In this document: positions 1 to 7,999 of the stretch, in pieces
Layout of the letters: each line of letters begins with the position of its first letter
How positions within the stretch are numbered: position 1 is the first letter of the stretch
NCBI GenBank assembly: GCA_024234895.1
Contig: JACKNJ010000009.1
Span: 1 to 64,000, forward strand
DNA length: 64,000 nucleotides
Source of the DNA: Gammaproteobacteria bacterium
GTDB lineage: Bacteria > Pseudomonadota > Gammaproteobacteria > JACKNK01
Direction: 5' to 3'
Notes under the pieces: generated by a model
What the model was told of the DNA's origin: nothing
Databases searched by the model: none
Seen by the model: the letters and a program-made list of their open reading frames with translations, nothing else
Translations under genes and position numbers: made by a program

Positions 1-16
1 GCACCACCACCTTCAT
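1..16 (-). CDS. start of an unidentified gene (5 codons visible)
   Basis: On the minus strand an ATG at position 16 reads M-K-V-V-V into the window edge. It lies five bases beyond the hslR stop codon and is preceded by a purine-rich GGGAGTGAGAGTG stretch that can act as a ribosome binding site. The spacing suggests the last cistron of the hslR operon continues outside the window. Too little is visible to name it. Confidence 0.35.
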
Positions 17-21
17 CACTC

Positions 22-411
22 TCACTCCCGTCCCGTAAACGCCCGGATCCGGCGCCGCCCGCGCTTGTCGGGCCGACGATCCGGGTGCGGACTGCTGTGC
101 AGCAGACGCCGTTGCTCGGCGCTGGCCGCGCGTCTGGCGACACTGTCCCCGGTTTCAGCGTAGAGCGTGGTCGCCACCGTGGCCGGGCCGCGCCGGTCCG
201 ACAGGGCCAGCACATCGATCTCCCATTCGACCTCGCCCTTGCGGATGCGCACGCGATCGCCTTCGTGGACCGGCCGGGCCGGCTTCACGCGGGACTCGTT
301 GAGATGCACCTTGCCGCCGCTGATGGCCTCCGTGGCGAGCGCTCTGGTCTTGTAGAAGCGCGCGGCCCACAGCCATTTGTCGAGACGGACGCGGCCCTCG
401 TCCTCGCTCAT
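22..411 (-). CDS. hslR: Hsp15-like S4-domain RNA-binding protein
   Basis: A 129-residue basic protein with an S4 RNA-binding domain over about residues 7-70 (RLDKWLWAARFYKTR, then GGKVHLNESRVKP) and a tail rich in Arg and Lys, ending RRRIRAFTGRE. Length and layout match the heat-shock protein HslR/Hsp15. In E. coli that protein binds stalled 50S subunits carrying nascent-chain tRNA and recycles them. Its start codon overlaps the stop of the upstream histidine kinase by four bases (ATGA), so the two are translationally coupled. The kinase/H-NOX neighbours may place it under signals other than heat shock, which is inference. Confidence 0.85.
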   Translation of the reverse strand: MSEDEGRVRLDKWLWAARFYKTRALATEAISGGKVHLNESRVKPARPVHEGDRVRIRKGEVEWEIDVLALSDRRGPATVATTLYAETGDSVARRAASAEQRRLLHSSPHPDRRPDKRGRRRIRAFTGRE

Positions 412-2108
412 GGCAGCCAGCGGTCCAGCACCTTGTGGAGCATGTCGGTATCGATGGGTTTGGTCAGGTAGTCGTTCATGCCGGCTTTCAGGAAGCGTTC
501 TTCATCGCCCTTCATCGCGTTCGCGGTGAGCGCGACGATGGTGACGGCGGATTTGTCGGCATCGTCCAGGGCACGGATACGCCGAGTCGCCTCGACACCG
601 TCCATGACCGGCATCTGCACGTCCATCAGGATCAGATCGTATCCCCCGCCGGCCGCCGCATCGACCGCCTCCTGCCCGTTCTCGGCGATTTCAACATCGT
701 GTCCGAGCATCTCCAGCTTGGCGCGCGCGACCATCTGGTTGACCTTGTTGTCCTCGACCAGCAACAGCCGGGCTCCGCGTGCCCGGCCACCGTGTCGTCC
801 CGCCGCATGGGTGCCGTGATCTGCCGATTCCTCGAATTGCGCGCGCAGCGCGTTGCGCGTCAGCGGTCGATACAAGGTCCGCATGCCTTCGATGTCGGGC
901 AGGTCGTCATGGGCCTGGCCACGCCAGGCAAGCTGGATGATCGCCGGGGCATCGTCGTCGTTGAGGATTTCAATGCCCGCGTCGCCAGCCAGTTCGGGCA
1001 TGGAGTCGAAATCCACGATCACGGCATCGACATCCATGATGCGGGTCGGGAGATCGGCCAGCGCGCCGCAGAAGTCGACATCGAACTCGTCGTGCGCGGA
1101 CAGGTTCCGCAGCAGGTGCCGCAGCGCTTCCGAGCGACTCGCGACCAGCAGACGCCGGGGCTCGAACTCATCCGGGACCAACCGCTCCGGGTATGCGCCC
1201 AGACGGGCGGTGAACCAGAACGAGCTGCCCTTTCCCTCGGTGCTGTGGAGACCGGCATCGCCCCCCATCAGACGGGCGAGGCTGCGGCTGATCGCGAGGC
1301 CCAGGCCAGTGCCCTGATGACGGCGGGTGCTGTTGCCGTCGACCTGGCTGAAACTCTCGAACAGCTTGCCCTGCGCGGACCGGGGGATGCCGATCCCGGT
1401 ATCACAGACGGTCAAACGCACACGCACGCCGTCCGGCTCCCAGCTCTCCGGCACCACGTTCACGGTCACGCTGCCGTGCTCGGTGAATTTGATCGCGTTG
1501 CTGACGAGATTGAGCAGGACCTGACGCAGCCGCAGCGGGTCGCCACGAAAACGTCGGCGCAGTTCCGGCGCGATCACCGCGCCACATTCGAGCTGTTTGT
1601 CCGACACCAGCATCGCGACCGTATCCATGACCCCGTCGACCACATCGTCGAGGTCGACCCGCGTCTCGTGCAGCGTGAACTTGCCGGACTCCAGCTTGGA
1701 CAGGTCGAGGATGTCGTTGATCAGCCCGAGCAGACCGCGCGCGGAGTCGAGCACGGTTCGCGCCTGCAGGCGCTGTCCATCCGTGAGGTCCGTGTGCAGG
1801 AGCAGTTCGGTCATGCCGATGATGCCGTTCATCGGGGTGCGCATCTCGTGGCTCATGTTGGCCAGAAAGATGCCTTTGGCGTGACTTGCCGCCTTGGTCT
1901 GGGTGATCGCCTTTTCCAGTTCGGCGGTGCGCTCCGCGACCAGGCCTTCCAGACTTCCGGCCAGCTCGCGCAACTCGCTGTTGGCGTCATAGAGCTCGCG
2001 GCTCTTTTCCTCCAGCAGGGCCTCGGCCTGCTTGCGCGCGGCGCGCTCCCGCGCGAATCGGCGCTCGAGCAGCGCGAGGCGCGCGTTCAGATCGTCCGTG
2101 TCCGCCAA
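408..2108 (-). CDS. soluble hybrid histidine kinase, probable H-NOX partner (HnoK-like)
   Basis: A 566-residue kinase without signal peptide or membrane segment. Residues about 5-75 are a charged heptad-like coiled coil. The HisKA box has its phosphoacceptor at His87 (ANMSHEMRTP). The ATPase domain shows the N box near 200-208 (LLNLVSNAIKF), DTGIG at 236-240 and GTGLG at 266-270. Residues about 318-425 resemble a degenerate receiver. A complete receiver follows from about 447, with acidic pocket E452/D453, phosphoacceptor D496 and K550. No sensory domain is present. The gene lies 36 bases downstream of the H-NOX gene on the same strand, and cytoplasmic H-NOX-associated kinases are built this way, so NO input through H-NOX is likely. 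No output regulator lies nearby. Confidence 0.85.
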   Translation of the reverse strand: MADTDDLNARLALLERRFARERAARKQAEALLEEKSRELYDANSELRELAGSLEGLVAERTAELEKAITQTKAASHAKGIFLANMSHEMRTPMNGIIGMTELLLHTDLTDGQRLQARTVLDSARGLLGLINDILDLSKLESGKFTLHETRVDLDDVVDGVMDTVAMLVSDKQLECGAVIAPELRRRFRGDPLRLRQVLLNLVSNAIKFTEHGSVTVNVVPESWEPDGVRVRLTVCDTGIGIPRSAQGKLFESFSQVDGNSTRRHQGTGLGLAISRSLARLMGGDAGLHSTEGKGSSFWFTARLGAYPERLVPDEFEPRRLLVASRSEALRHLLRNLSAHDEFDVDFCGALADLPTRIMDVDAVIVDFDSMPELAGDAGIEILNDDDAPAIIQLAWRGQAHDDLPDIEGMRTLYRPLTRNALRAQFEESADHGTHAAGRHGGRARGARLLLVEDNKVNQMVARAKLEMLGHDVEIAENGQEAVDAAAGGGYDLILMDVQMPVMDGVEATRRIRALDDADKSAVTIVALTANAMKGDEERFLKAGMNDYLTKPIDTDMLHKVLDRWLP

Positions 2109-2144
2109 CTCCCGCGCTCCGCTCCGTGAATTCCGGTCAGCGCG

Positions 2145-2696
2145 TCAGGCGGTGCGGGCGAGTGTGAACTCGGCGCGCCCCATCCCGGTCTGGCCGTCCC
2201 CGCGATCCTCGCGGCGAACGCTGATCGACTCGTTCCAGTGCGCGATGGCGCCCTCGATCAGCCCCTCCGCCAGCGCAGCGAACGGGCGCGAGGATTCATA
2301 GCGCATGACCATGGTGCGCGCGTCCGGGTACGTGCAGACGAAGGTGGGCAGTTCCGCGTCCGGATAGAGCTTCCTGACCTCGATGTGAACGTGGTCCTCG
2401 ATGCTGCCGAGGAACTGGAACGTGCCGCCGACGCCCTCGAAGAACCCCGGGTAAAGGCTCACGAAACGACCAAACAGATGCCTGCCGAACGCCTTCACCA
2501 GCGCCTCCGCATCGGTGTCGGTGATGCGCGACAAGGCACCGACCATCGCGACGATCTCCTCATGCGGATAGGTGCCGACGGCGGTGTACACCCCATCCGA
2601 CGATATCCCGGATTCGGTAATCACCTGATCGGCGATCTCCGGAGAAAACACCTCCTCGACCATTTCCAGGAATTCCGTGAAGACGATGCCTTTCAT
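2145..2696 (-). CDS. hnoX: H-NOX heme nitric-oxide sensor
   Basis: 183 residues, the usual size for a stand-alone bacterial H-NOX (HNOB) domain. The N-terminus MKGIVFTEFLEMVEE is typical. The proximal heme ligand is probably His104 within DHVHIEVRKLYPDA, and the heme-propionate Y-x-S-x-R motif is present as Y133, S135 and R137. Stand-alone H-NOX proteins in facultative bacteria bind NO (rarely O2) and regulate a histidine kinase or diguanylate cyclase encoded beside them. Here a soluble hybrid kinase follows 36 bases downstream. No distal-pocket tyrosine could be assigned by eye, so a non-O2-binding NO sensor is the default inference. Confidence 0.93.
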   Translation of the reverse strand: MKGIVFTEFLEMVEEVFSPEIADQVITESGISSDGVYTAVGTYPHEEIVAMVGALSRITDTDAEALVKAFGRHLFGRFVSLYPGFFEGVGGTFQFLGSIEDHVHIEVRKLYPDAELPTFVCTYPDARTMVMRYESSRPFAALAEGLIEGAIAHWNESISVRREDRGDGQTGMGRAEFTLARTA

Positions 2697-2871
2697 GACG
2701 GTTCGATCACCTCGCTTGGTTCAGTATTTTGAGTGTCGGCCATCGGCCTTTGCGACGCCACCGGTCGGAGCGGTTTGACGCGGACACCGGTCCGGGATGC
2801 GCAAGTGCATCATTTGTCGCTAATATTTGCCGCCCTGCACCAGACCTCCAATCGACCGCGCCCCCGCCAAC

Positions 2872-3105
2872 TTGAGCATCAGCCTCGACCAACTCGCCAT
2901 CGGCGTCAGCGCGACCATCTCCGCGGTCGGTGGCGACCCGGAACTGCGCGCGCGCATCCAGGCCATCGGACTGCGCGTCGGTCGACGCGTCGCGGTGATC
3001 CGGCGCTCCCGCTACGGCGGACCGTTGCAGGTCCGCATCGGCACCTCCGATCTGCTGATCCGTCCGCAACAGGCGGCGCTGGTCGAACTGGAAACCCTCG
3101 AATGA
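2872..3105 (+). CDS. feoA: ferrous iron transport protein A
   Basis: A small SH3-like FeoA of 77 residues if translation begins at the TTG at 2872 (MSISLDQLAIGVSATI). An upstream in-frame TTG at 2827 would add 15 residues (PPCTRPPIDRAPAN) atypical of FeoA, so the shorter form is preferred, although no strong ribosome binding site is visible for either. The hallmark LRARIQAIGLRVGRRVAVI and GGPLQVRI segments are present. The stop overlaps the feoB start by four bases (ATGA). FeoA is a cytosolic accessory protein needed for FeoB-mediated Fe(II) uptake. Confidence 0.88.
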   Translation: MSISLDQLAIGVSATISAVGGDPELRARIQAIGLRVGRRVAVIRRSRYGGPLQVRIGTSDLLIRPQQAALVELETLE

Positions 3106-4889
3106 AGCGTGTCGCGCTGCTCGGCATGCCGAATACCGGCAAGTCGACCTTCTTCAATCGCCTGACCGGCGCGGCGGCGAAAGTCGGCAACTGGCCCGGT
3201 GTCACCGTCGACCTGCTGTCGGCGAAGGTGCTGCTCGGCGCCGACATGGTCGAAATCGTCGACCTGCCCGGCCTCTACAACCTGCACGGTTTCGCCGAGG
3301 ACGAGCGCGTCGCGCGCCGCTTCCTGGAGGACAACACGGTCGACCTGCTGCTGGTGATCGCCAACTCGACCCAGCTCGACCGCCAGCTGGCGCTGGCCCT
3401 GCAACTCCAGGAACTCGGCCTGCCGATGCTGCTGCTGCTCAACATGAGCGACGAGGCCAGCCGTCTCGGCATCGAGATCGACGGCGAGCGCCTGGCACGC
3501 GAAATGGGCATCGAGATCGCCACCGTCAGCGCCAAGCACGGCCACGGTTTCGGCAAGGCGAAGGACGCCATCACCCGCCTGCTGTCCGGCTCTCAGCCCG
3601 CGCGCAAAGCGGACATGAGCAAGGCGTTTGCCGACGACGACGCCCTGGAACACCGGCTCGATGCCCTGTACGCGGACAGCGTGCGCGTGCCGCTGACCTC
3701 CTCTGACCGCGTCACCGACCGGCTCGACCGTGTGCTGCTGCACCCCTGGTTCGGCCTGCCGCTGTTCTTCCTCGCCATGCTCGGCATGTTCGAGGCGGTC
3801 TACACGCTTGGCGCCCCGTTGCAGGATGCGGTCGCCTGGCTGTTGGAAATGGTCAAGGAACAGGCTGTCGCACCCGCCGTCACCGACTGGTCGCCGATGG
3901 TGCGCAGCTTCCTGCTCGACGGGTTGTTCGATGGCGTCGGCACGGTGGTCTCGTTCCTGCCCATCATCGTGCTGTTCTTCCTGTTCATGGCCATCGTCGA
4001 GGACAGCGGCTACCTGTCGCGCGCCGCCTTCCTGATGGATGCCTTCATGTCCCGACTCGGCCTCGATGGCCGCTCCTTCGTGATGCAGTTGATGGGCTTC
4101 GGCTGCAACGTGCCGGCGCTGATGGGCACGCGCGTCATGCGTTCGCGCGGACTGCGCCTGCTGACCATGCTGATCATCCCGTTCTCGCTGTGTTCGGCGC
4201 GTCTGCAGGTGTTCGTGTTCTTCACCACCGCGATCTTCGAGCCCTGGGCGGCGCCGCTGGTGCTGTTCAGCCTGTACGTGATGAGCTTCGTCGCCGCCTT
4301 CCTGACCGCGCTGATCTACCGCAGCCGCCTTTCCCACGCCGAGCCGCTGCTGCTGGAACTGCCGCCCTACCGTTTCCCGACCGGCACGCAGATGTGGCTG
4401 CGCGGCTGGCGCGAGGTCACTCACTTCCTGCGCGAGGCCAGCGGCTTCATCCTGCTCGGCGTGCTGCTGGTCTGGGCACTGACCCATTACCCTTCCGATC
4501 TCGAACCCGCATCCTCCGGCACCCTCGCCGGCCAGCTCGCGACACTGTTCGCGCCGATCTTCCAGCCCATCGGCATCGATGACCTGATGACCGTCGCACT
4601 GCTGTTCGGCTTCGTGGCGAAGGAGGTCGTGCTCGGCGCGATGGCGCTGATCTACGGCGCCGGCGATAGCCACCTGGCCGGCATCGTCGCCGGTCGCACC
4701 GACTGGGTGCAGGCCTACAGCTTCATGCTGTTCGTGCTGGTCTACACGCCCTGCCTGTCCACCGTCGCGGTGCTCAGGCAGGAATCGAAGAGCTGGAAAT
4801 TCACCGCGCTGGCGGTCGGCTGGCCGCTGCTGCTGGCCTGGTTGCTGAGCTTCGTGTTCTATCAGGGCGCCCGGGCGCTGGGCTACTAG
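3102..4889 (+). CDS. feoB: ferrous iron transporter FeoB
   Basis: 595 residues. An N-terminal G domain carries G1 GMPNTGKS (8-15) and G3 DLPG. A hydrophobic half follows with the two Gate-type regions, including FVMQLMGFGCNVPALMGTR and a LFGFVAKEVVLGAM-like segment. It is shorter than E. coli FeoB (773 residues), in line with the compact form of several proteobacteria. FeoB moves Fe(II) across the inner membrane with GTP hydrolysis. It is coupled to feoA; no feoC is visible. The last 33-35 bases reappear about 226 bases downstream next to a palindromic repeat, so the original 3' neighbourhood has been disturbed. No clear Fur box was recognised upstream. Confidence 0.95.
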   Translation: MKRVALLGMPNTGKSTFFNRLTGAAAKVGNWPGVTVDLLSAKVLLGADMVEIVDLPGLYNLHGFAEDERVARRFLEDNTVDLLLVIANSTQLDRQLALALQLQELGLPMLLLLNMSDEASRLGIEIDGERLAREMGIEIATVSAKHGHGFGKAKDAITRLLSGSQPARKADMSKAFADDDALEHRLDALYADSVRVPLTSSDRVTDRLDRVLLHPWFGLPLFFLAMLGMFEAVYTLGAPLQDAVAWLLEMVKEQAVAPAVTDWSPMVRSFLLDGLFDGVGTVVSFLPIIVLFFLFMAIVEDSGYLSRAAFLMDAFMSRLGLDGRSFVMQLMGFGCNVPALMGTRVMRSRGLRLLTMLIIPFSLCSARLQVFVFFTTAIFEPWAAPLVLFSLYVMSFVAAFLTALIYRSRLSHAEPLLLELPPYRFPTGTQMWLRGWREVTHFLREASGFILLGVLLVWALTHYPSDLEPASSGTLAGQLATLFAPIFQPIGIDDLMTVALLFGFVAKEVVLGAMALIYGAGDSHLAGIVAGRTDWVQAYSFMLFVLVYTPCLSTVAVLRQESKSWKFTALAVGWPLLLAWLLSFVFYQGARALGY

Positions 4890-4950
4890 CGTGGTGCGTC
4901 GTTCCGTTTGGAACTTAAGCGGCGATCGCCCCGCACAACGTTCTCCAGTA

Positions 4951-5077
4951 CGTAGGGCGGAAGCCGCAGGCGTTCCGCCGGCTGTCGTTCGGATTCACGC
5001 CGAACCACGAGTCATTCCGAACTTGGGTGGGCACGCCGACCTTCGTCTGGCGGAACGCCTGCGGCTTCCGCCCTACG
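4951..5077. repeat. REP-like inverted repeat, family A
   Basis: Arms of about 29 bases (4951-4979 CGTAGGGCGGAAGCCGC..., 5049-5077 ...GCGGCTTCCGCCCTACG) are complementary around a central segment of about 70 bases. The same GTAGGGCGGA / TCCGCCCTAC termini occur at 13396 and 45085, and in degenerate form at 54991. The element lies between the end of feoB and a duplicated copy of the feoB tail. Confidence 0.9.
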
Positions 5078-5080
5078 CGC

Positions 5081-5115
5081 TGTTTTATCAGGGCGCCCGG
5101 GCGCTGGGTTACTAG
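5081..5115 (+). repeat. duplicated copy of the feoB 3' end
   Basis: The last codons of feoB (4855-4889, encoding FYQGARALGY-stop) recur here almost base for base, with two visible transitions (TTCTATCAG/TTTTATCAG and GGGCTACTAG/GGGTTACTAG). The copy has no upstream coding sequence. Its CTAG supplies the stop codon of the convergent potassium-channel gene (5112-5114). The simplest reading is that feoB and the channel once overlapped tail to tail at a single CTAG, and that the junction was duplicated when the intervening palindrome arrived. Confidence 0.85.
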
Positions 5116-6812
5116 CCGGACGACCGGGCGAACAACCGGCTCCAGAACGCATGCGGGTCGTGCGTCTCGCCGGTCCGCACGTAGCTGAGCGTGGTCGGGT
5201 CCAGCAGGGTCGCGAACTGGCGCTGCTTGGCACCGTGCTGGCCCGCGAACAGGACCTGATCGCCCTTGTGGATCTCGACGTCATCCGCCGGCATGTAGAT
5301 CAGATCGTCATGTCGCCGGATCAGCAGGGTGACCGCCATGTGCGGTTCGGTGCGATCGCGGTTGTCGGCGACCAGATCGTCGACGGTGACGAGGCCGTTC
5401 TCGGCCAGCACCTCCCATACGGTCGGCGCGATTTCCGGGTCGATGGTCAGCTGCCAGATCTGCGGTTTCTCTTCGCCCAGCACGCCGACCAGTCGCACGA
5501 CCAGCTCGCGGGCCTTGTGATCGCCGCGCAGATTCGTCTCGCGGAAGAAGTCGATCATCATCGGTGCATACAGCAGCGTGCGGATGCGGTTGGCGATCGT
5601 GGTGCTGGCCTCGGCGACCAGGTCCGCATCGATCGCGTCGAACAGCGCGGCGTTGTGGCGGCGGTTCTGGCGCACGACCATGAACAGGTCGGGATTCAGG
5701 TAGCCGGCCGTCATCAGGATCGACAGGTTGTTGGTGTCGTGGTCGGTACCGGCGACGATGCCGACCGCGTTCTCGATCTGCGCCTCGCGCAGCGTGTCCG
5801 CCTCGGTGCCCCAGCCGTGCACCAACGGCGTGTTGCCCGGCGGGTAGCCGGTGCGTTCAGGGGTGGACTCGATCACCACCGTGTCGATGCCTTCCTCCTG
5901 CAGACGCGCGTGCAGGGCGCGTCCGAAGCGCCCGTAGCCGCACAGCACCCACAGCCCGCGTGGCGGGTCCACGCGCTCGGCGAGCGGGCGGGCGCCGGTG
6001 ATCCAGCCGTTCAATACGTACATGCACGGGTTGCTGAGGGCCAGCGCCATGCGCCCGGCGAATACCTCGAACGGGTCGATGATGTGATCGGTGTTGAATG
6101 ACGCCATGTTGTCGGCGACATCGCGATGCTCGGCGCGGGCGATGACCTTGATGCCCGGCGCGAGCAACTTGCTCGTGATCGCGATGTGCAGATTGACCTC
6201 GTCGTCATTGGTCAGCGCGACCACGCCCAGGCAGTGCTTCGCGCGCAGGCCGGCGAGCAGCAGGTTCTCGGGCATCGCGGCGTCGCCGGCGAAACCGGGC
6301 ACGTACAGCGGCAACGCCGCCAGACGCAGGGCGTTGATGCGTTCCGGGTCCAGGTCGATGACCGCCGCGTTCTGGTCCTGCGCCATCAGCGCCTCGACCA
6401 GTCGCGAGCCGGTGTCGCCGTAACCGCAGACCACATAGAACGGCTTGCGCACCCGCTTGACCGCCGCCGCGAAGGCCCGCTCGGTGAGCGCGTGGCGCAG
6501 CACCGGGTCCTGCAACAGGGTCAGGATCTTGCCGATCGCGTACAGCCAGGCGATCACGGTCAGGTAGATGCAGACCGTCACCCACATGCGCTGCGCCGGC
6601 GTCAGTGCGTAGGGGATTTCGCCGAAGCCGATGGTCGTCGCCATGTAGCTGACGAAGTAGAAGGCATGCAGGAAATCCATCTGCCACGCGTTGCCGTCGG
6701 CGTCCTGGCCCGGAATCAGCACCATGCCCAGGATGGCGAGCGCGTAGACGCCGATCAGCGCCAGCAGCGGCGCGCGCATGCGCCGGAAGACGAGGAAGAA
6801 GATGTTTTTCAC
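5112..6812 (-). CDS. ion channel with two RCK (TrkA-N) domains
   Basis: 566 residues. Two membrane helices (about 14-34 and 76-98) flank a pore loop at residues 47-66 whose filter reads TTIGFGE, a variant of the K+ channel TxGYGD signature. Two Rossmann-type RCK domains follow, with nucleotide-binding loops CGYGDTGSRL (about 129-138) and CGYGRFGRAL (about 293-302), plus a TrkA-C-like tail. The layout matches MthK/Kch-type ligand-gated potassium channels. GFGE instead of GYGD leaves selectivity slightly open. It is preceded by a small membrane protein gene 39 bases upstream. Its stop codon lies inside the duplicated feoB tail. Confidence 0.88.
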   Translation of the reverse strand: MKNIFFLVFRRMRAPLLALIGVYALAILGMVLIPGQDADGNAWQMDFLHAFYFVSYMATTIGFGEIPYALTPAQRMWVTVCIYLTVIAWLYAIGKILTLLQDPVLRHALTERAFAAAVKRVRKPFYVVCGYGDTGSRLVEALMAQDQNAAVIDLDPERINALRLAALPLYVPGFAGDAAMPENLLLAGLRAKHCLGVVALTNDDEVNLHIAITSKLLAPGIKVIARAEHRDVADNMASFNTDHIIDPFEVFAGRMALALSNPCMYVLNGWITGARPLAERVDPPRGLWVLCGYGRFGRALHARLQEEGIDTVVIESTPERTGYPPGNTPLVHGWGTEADTLREAQIENAVGIVAGTDHDTNNLSILMTAGYLNPDLFMVVRQNRRHNAALFDAIDADLVAEASTTIANRIRTLLYAPMMIDFFRETNLRGDHKARELVVRLVGVLGEEKPQIWQLTIDPEIAPTVWEVLAENGLVTVDDLVADNRDRTEPHMAVTLLIRRHDDLIYMPADDVEIHKGDQVLFAGQHGAKQRQFATLLDPTTLSYVRTGETHDPHAFWSRLFARSSG

Positions 6813-6851
6813 GCCGCGATGGCCCCGTGGCCGCCCTGGGCCGGTTTCGGG

Positions 6852-7235
6852 TCAGCGATTGAAACGGACGGTGTCGATGACCAGCAGCACCACCGAGATG
6901 ATGTTGGCCATCATCGCCGCGCCGGCCAGGGAAACGATGCTGGCGGTGATGCCCGGGGTGAGGCCGACGCCGGCAATGTGCACCGCCCACGCCCAGATCA
7001 GCGCGGCGATGATGAGTTGCAGGTCGGCCACCAGCGAGGTCGCCAGCAGCACCGCGCCGATCTGCGAGCGCTCGCCGAATTTGAGCACCGTCGCGACCAG
7101 ATTGACCACGATCGCGGCGAACAGCTCGTAGACGTGGTGATGGTCCGGATCCGAGATTTCACCCACGAAGAATGCGAAGTTGATCGTGAAGGCGAAAACG
7201 ATGAAGAACGCGAAAACGACTTTCTCGGGATGCAT
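6852..7235 (-). CDS. small four-helix membrane protein (DUF6394-like)
   Basis: 127 residues from the ATG at 7235 (MHPEKVVFAFFIVFAF), which has a GGAG about eight bases upstream; a longer frame would add an implausible Pro/His-rich leader. The protein is almost wholly hydrophobic, with about four helices and a conserved-looking DPDHHHVYELFAAIVVNLVATVLKFGERS segment between the first two. It precedes the RCK channel by 39 bases on the same strand, so a subunit or modulator of that channel is a reasonable inference. The family assignment is from memory and tentative. Confidence 0.7.
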   Translation of the reverse strand: MHPEKVVFAFFIVFAFTINFAFFVGEISDPDHHHVYELFAAIVVNLVATVLKFGERSQIGAVLLATSLVADLQLIIAALIWAWAVHIAGVGLTPGITASIVSLAGAAMMANIISVVLLVIDTVRFNR

Positions 7236-7358
7236 CCGTAACTCCGGCACATGGCGTATAACGGGGTGTGAACAGGGCGGTTGGACGGGGACGACCGGAC
7301 ATCGGCGCAATGCCACTGTCCAACCCTGCTGAGCATAGCCATTCGGGGAGACGCGGAC

Positions 7359-7916
7359 ATGGTGCGGATTAAGAGCAGGTCAGTGACGAAGGCCGGCGTG
7401 ACGCTGGTGCTGGGTGCCATGCTGGGCGGCTGCGCGGGCTTCGATGCCCACTTCGCGGAATACGACAAGGAATACCGGCTGCAACCGGGCGACGTGCTGG
7501 TGCTGGAGACCGAGCTCGCGTTTCCGAAGGATCACGCACGGGTGAAAATGCAGGGCGACGGCCCGGTCGGCGGTGTCGACGAATATCACCCCTATTGCGA
7601 GATGGAGGTCACGGTGGTGTCCGACGGCGGTTTCAAACTGCTGCCGGATCGCTTCGCGGTATGGAAGTTCAGCGAGCAGATACTGCCCTGGAACATCGTC
7701 AGCGTGCCGATGCATGTCGCCTCGGGTGAGCCGGACAGCCACAGCCAGATCACCTACATCAGCGATATCTGGCTGCGTTCGGCGAACCAGCCGGAAGCGC
7801 TGAAGATGAGCTGTCGACACGTCGTCGAGCCGCAGGATCGACGGCATGTCACCGTCGCCGAAATGCGCGAAGCCTTGCAGGGTGTTTTCCGCATCGAGCG
7901 CAGCGCGGATAAGTAA
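7359..7916 (+). CDS. predicted lipoprotein, function unknown
   Basis: 185 residues from the ATG at 7359, which has GGGGAG eight bases upstream. A basic N-terminus (VRIKSRSVTKAG) and hydrophobic segment end in the lipobox LGGC, with the acylated cysteine at residue 25. The mature part is soluble and mixed alpha/beta, with segments such as EYRLQPGDVLVLETE and HPYCEMEVTVVSDGG. The second residue after the cysteine is Gly, not Asp, so export to the outer membrane is expected. I do not recognise a family. It stands alone between divergent and tandem neighbours. Confidence 0.72.
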   Translation: MVRIKSRSVTKAGVTLVLGAMLGGCAGFDAHFAEYDKEYRLQPGDVLVLETELAFPKDHARVKMQGDGPVGGVDEYHPYCEMEVTVVSDGGFKLLPDRFAVWKFSEQILPWNIVSVPMHVASGEPDSHSQITYISDIWLRSANQPEALKMSCRHVVEPQDRRHVTVAEMREALQGVFRIERSADK

Positions 7917-7942
7917 TTCTGCATATACAGGGGGCGGACCCG

Positions 7943-7948
7943 TATAAT
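7943..7948 (+). promoter_or_regulatory. probable -10 element for typA
   Basis: A perfect TATAAT lies 52 bases before the typA start. No good -35 is present at 16-18 bases (TGCATA at 7920-7925 is the nearest). A small GCCCG-CCTTC-CGGGC hairpin (7961-7975) sits in the predicted leader. Confidence 0.5.
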
Positions 7949-7999
7949 GCGCGCCCTTTTGCCCGCCTTCCGGGCAGTTACAGAACAGGCCGCGCCGCC

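Noticed and set aside
435..2129. Long open frame antisense to the histidine kinase
   Set aside because: It mirrors a gene with clear HisKA, HATPase and receiver motifs. The antisense translation has no domain and reflects high GC codon use.
2802..2816. Fur or NsrR operator between hnoX and feoA
   Set aside because: CAAGTGCATCATTTG is only an imperfect palindrome (five of seven pairs) and does not match either consensus well.
4891..5115. A 74-codon frame ending FYQGARALGY like FeoB
   Set aside because: Only the last ten codons match FeoB. The rest is the palindrome, so it is a duplication scar and not a second transporter fragment.
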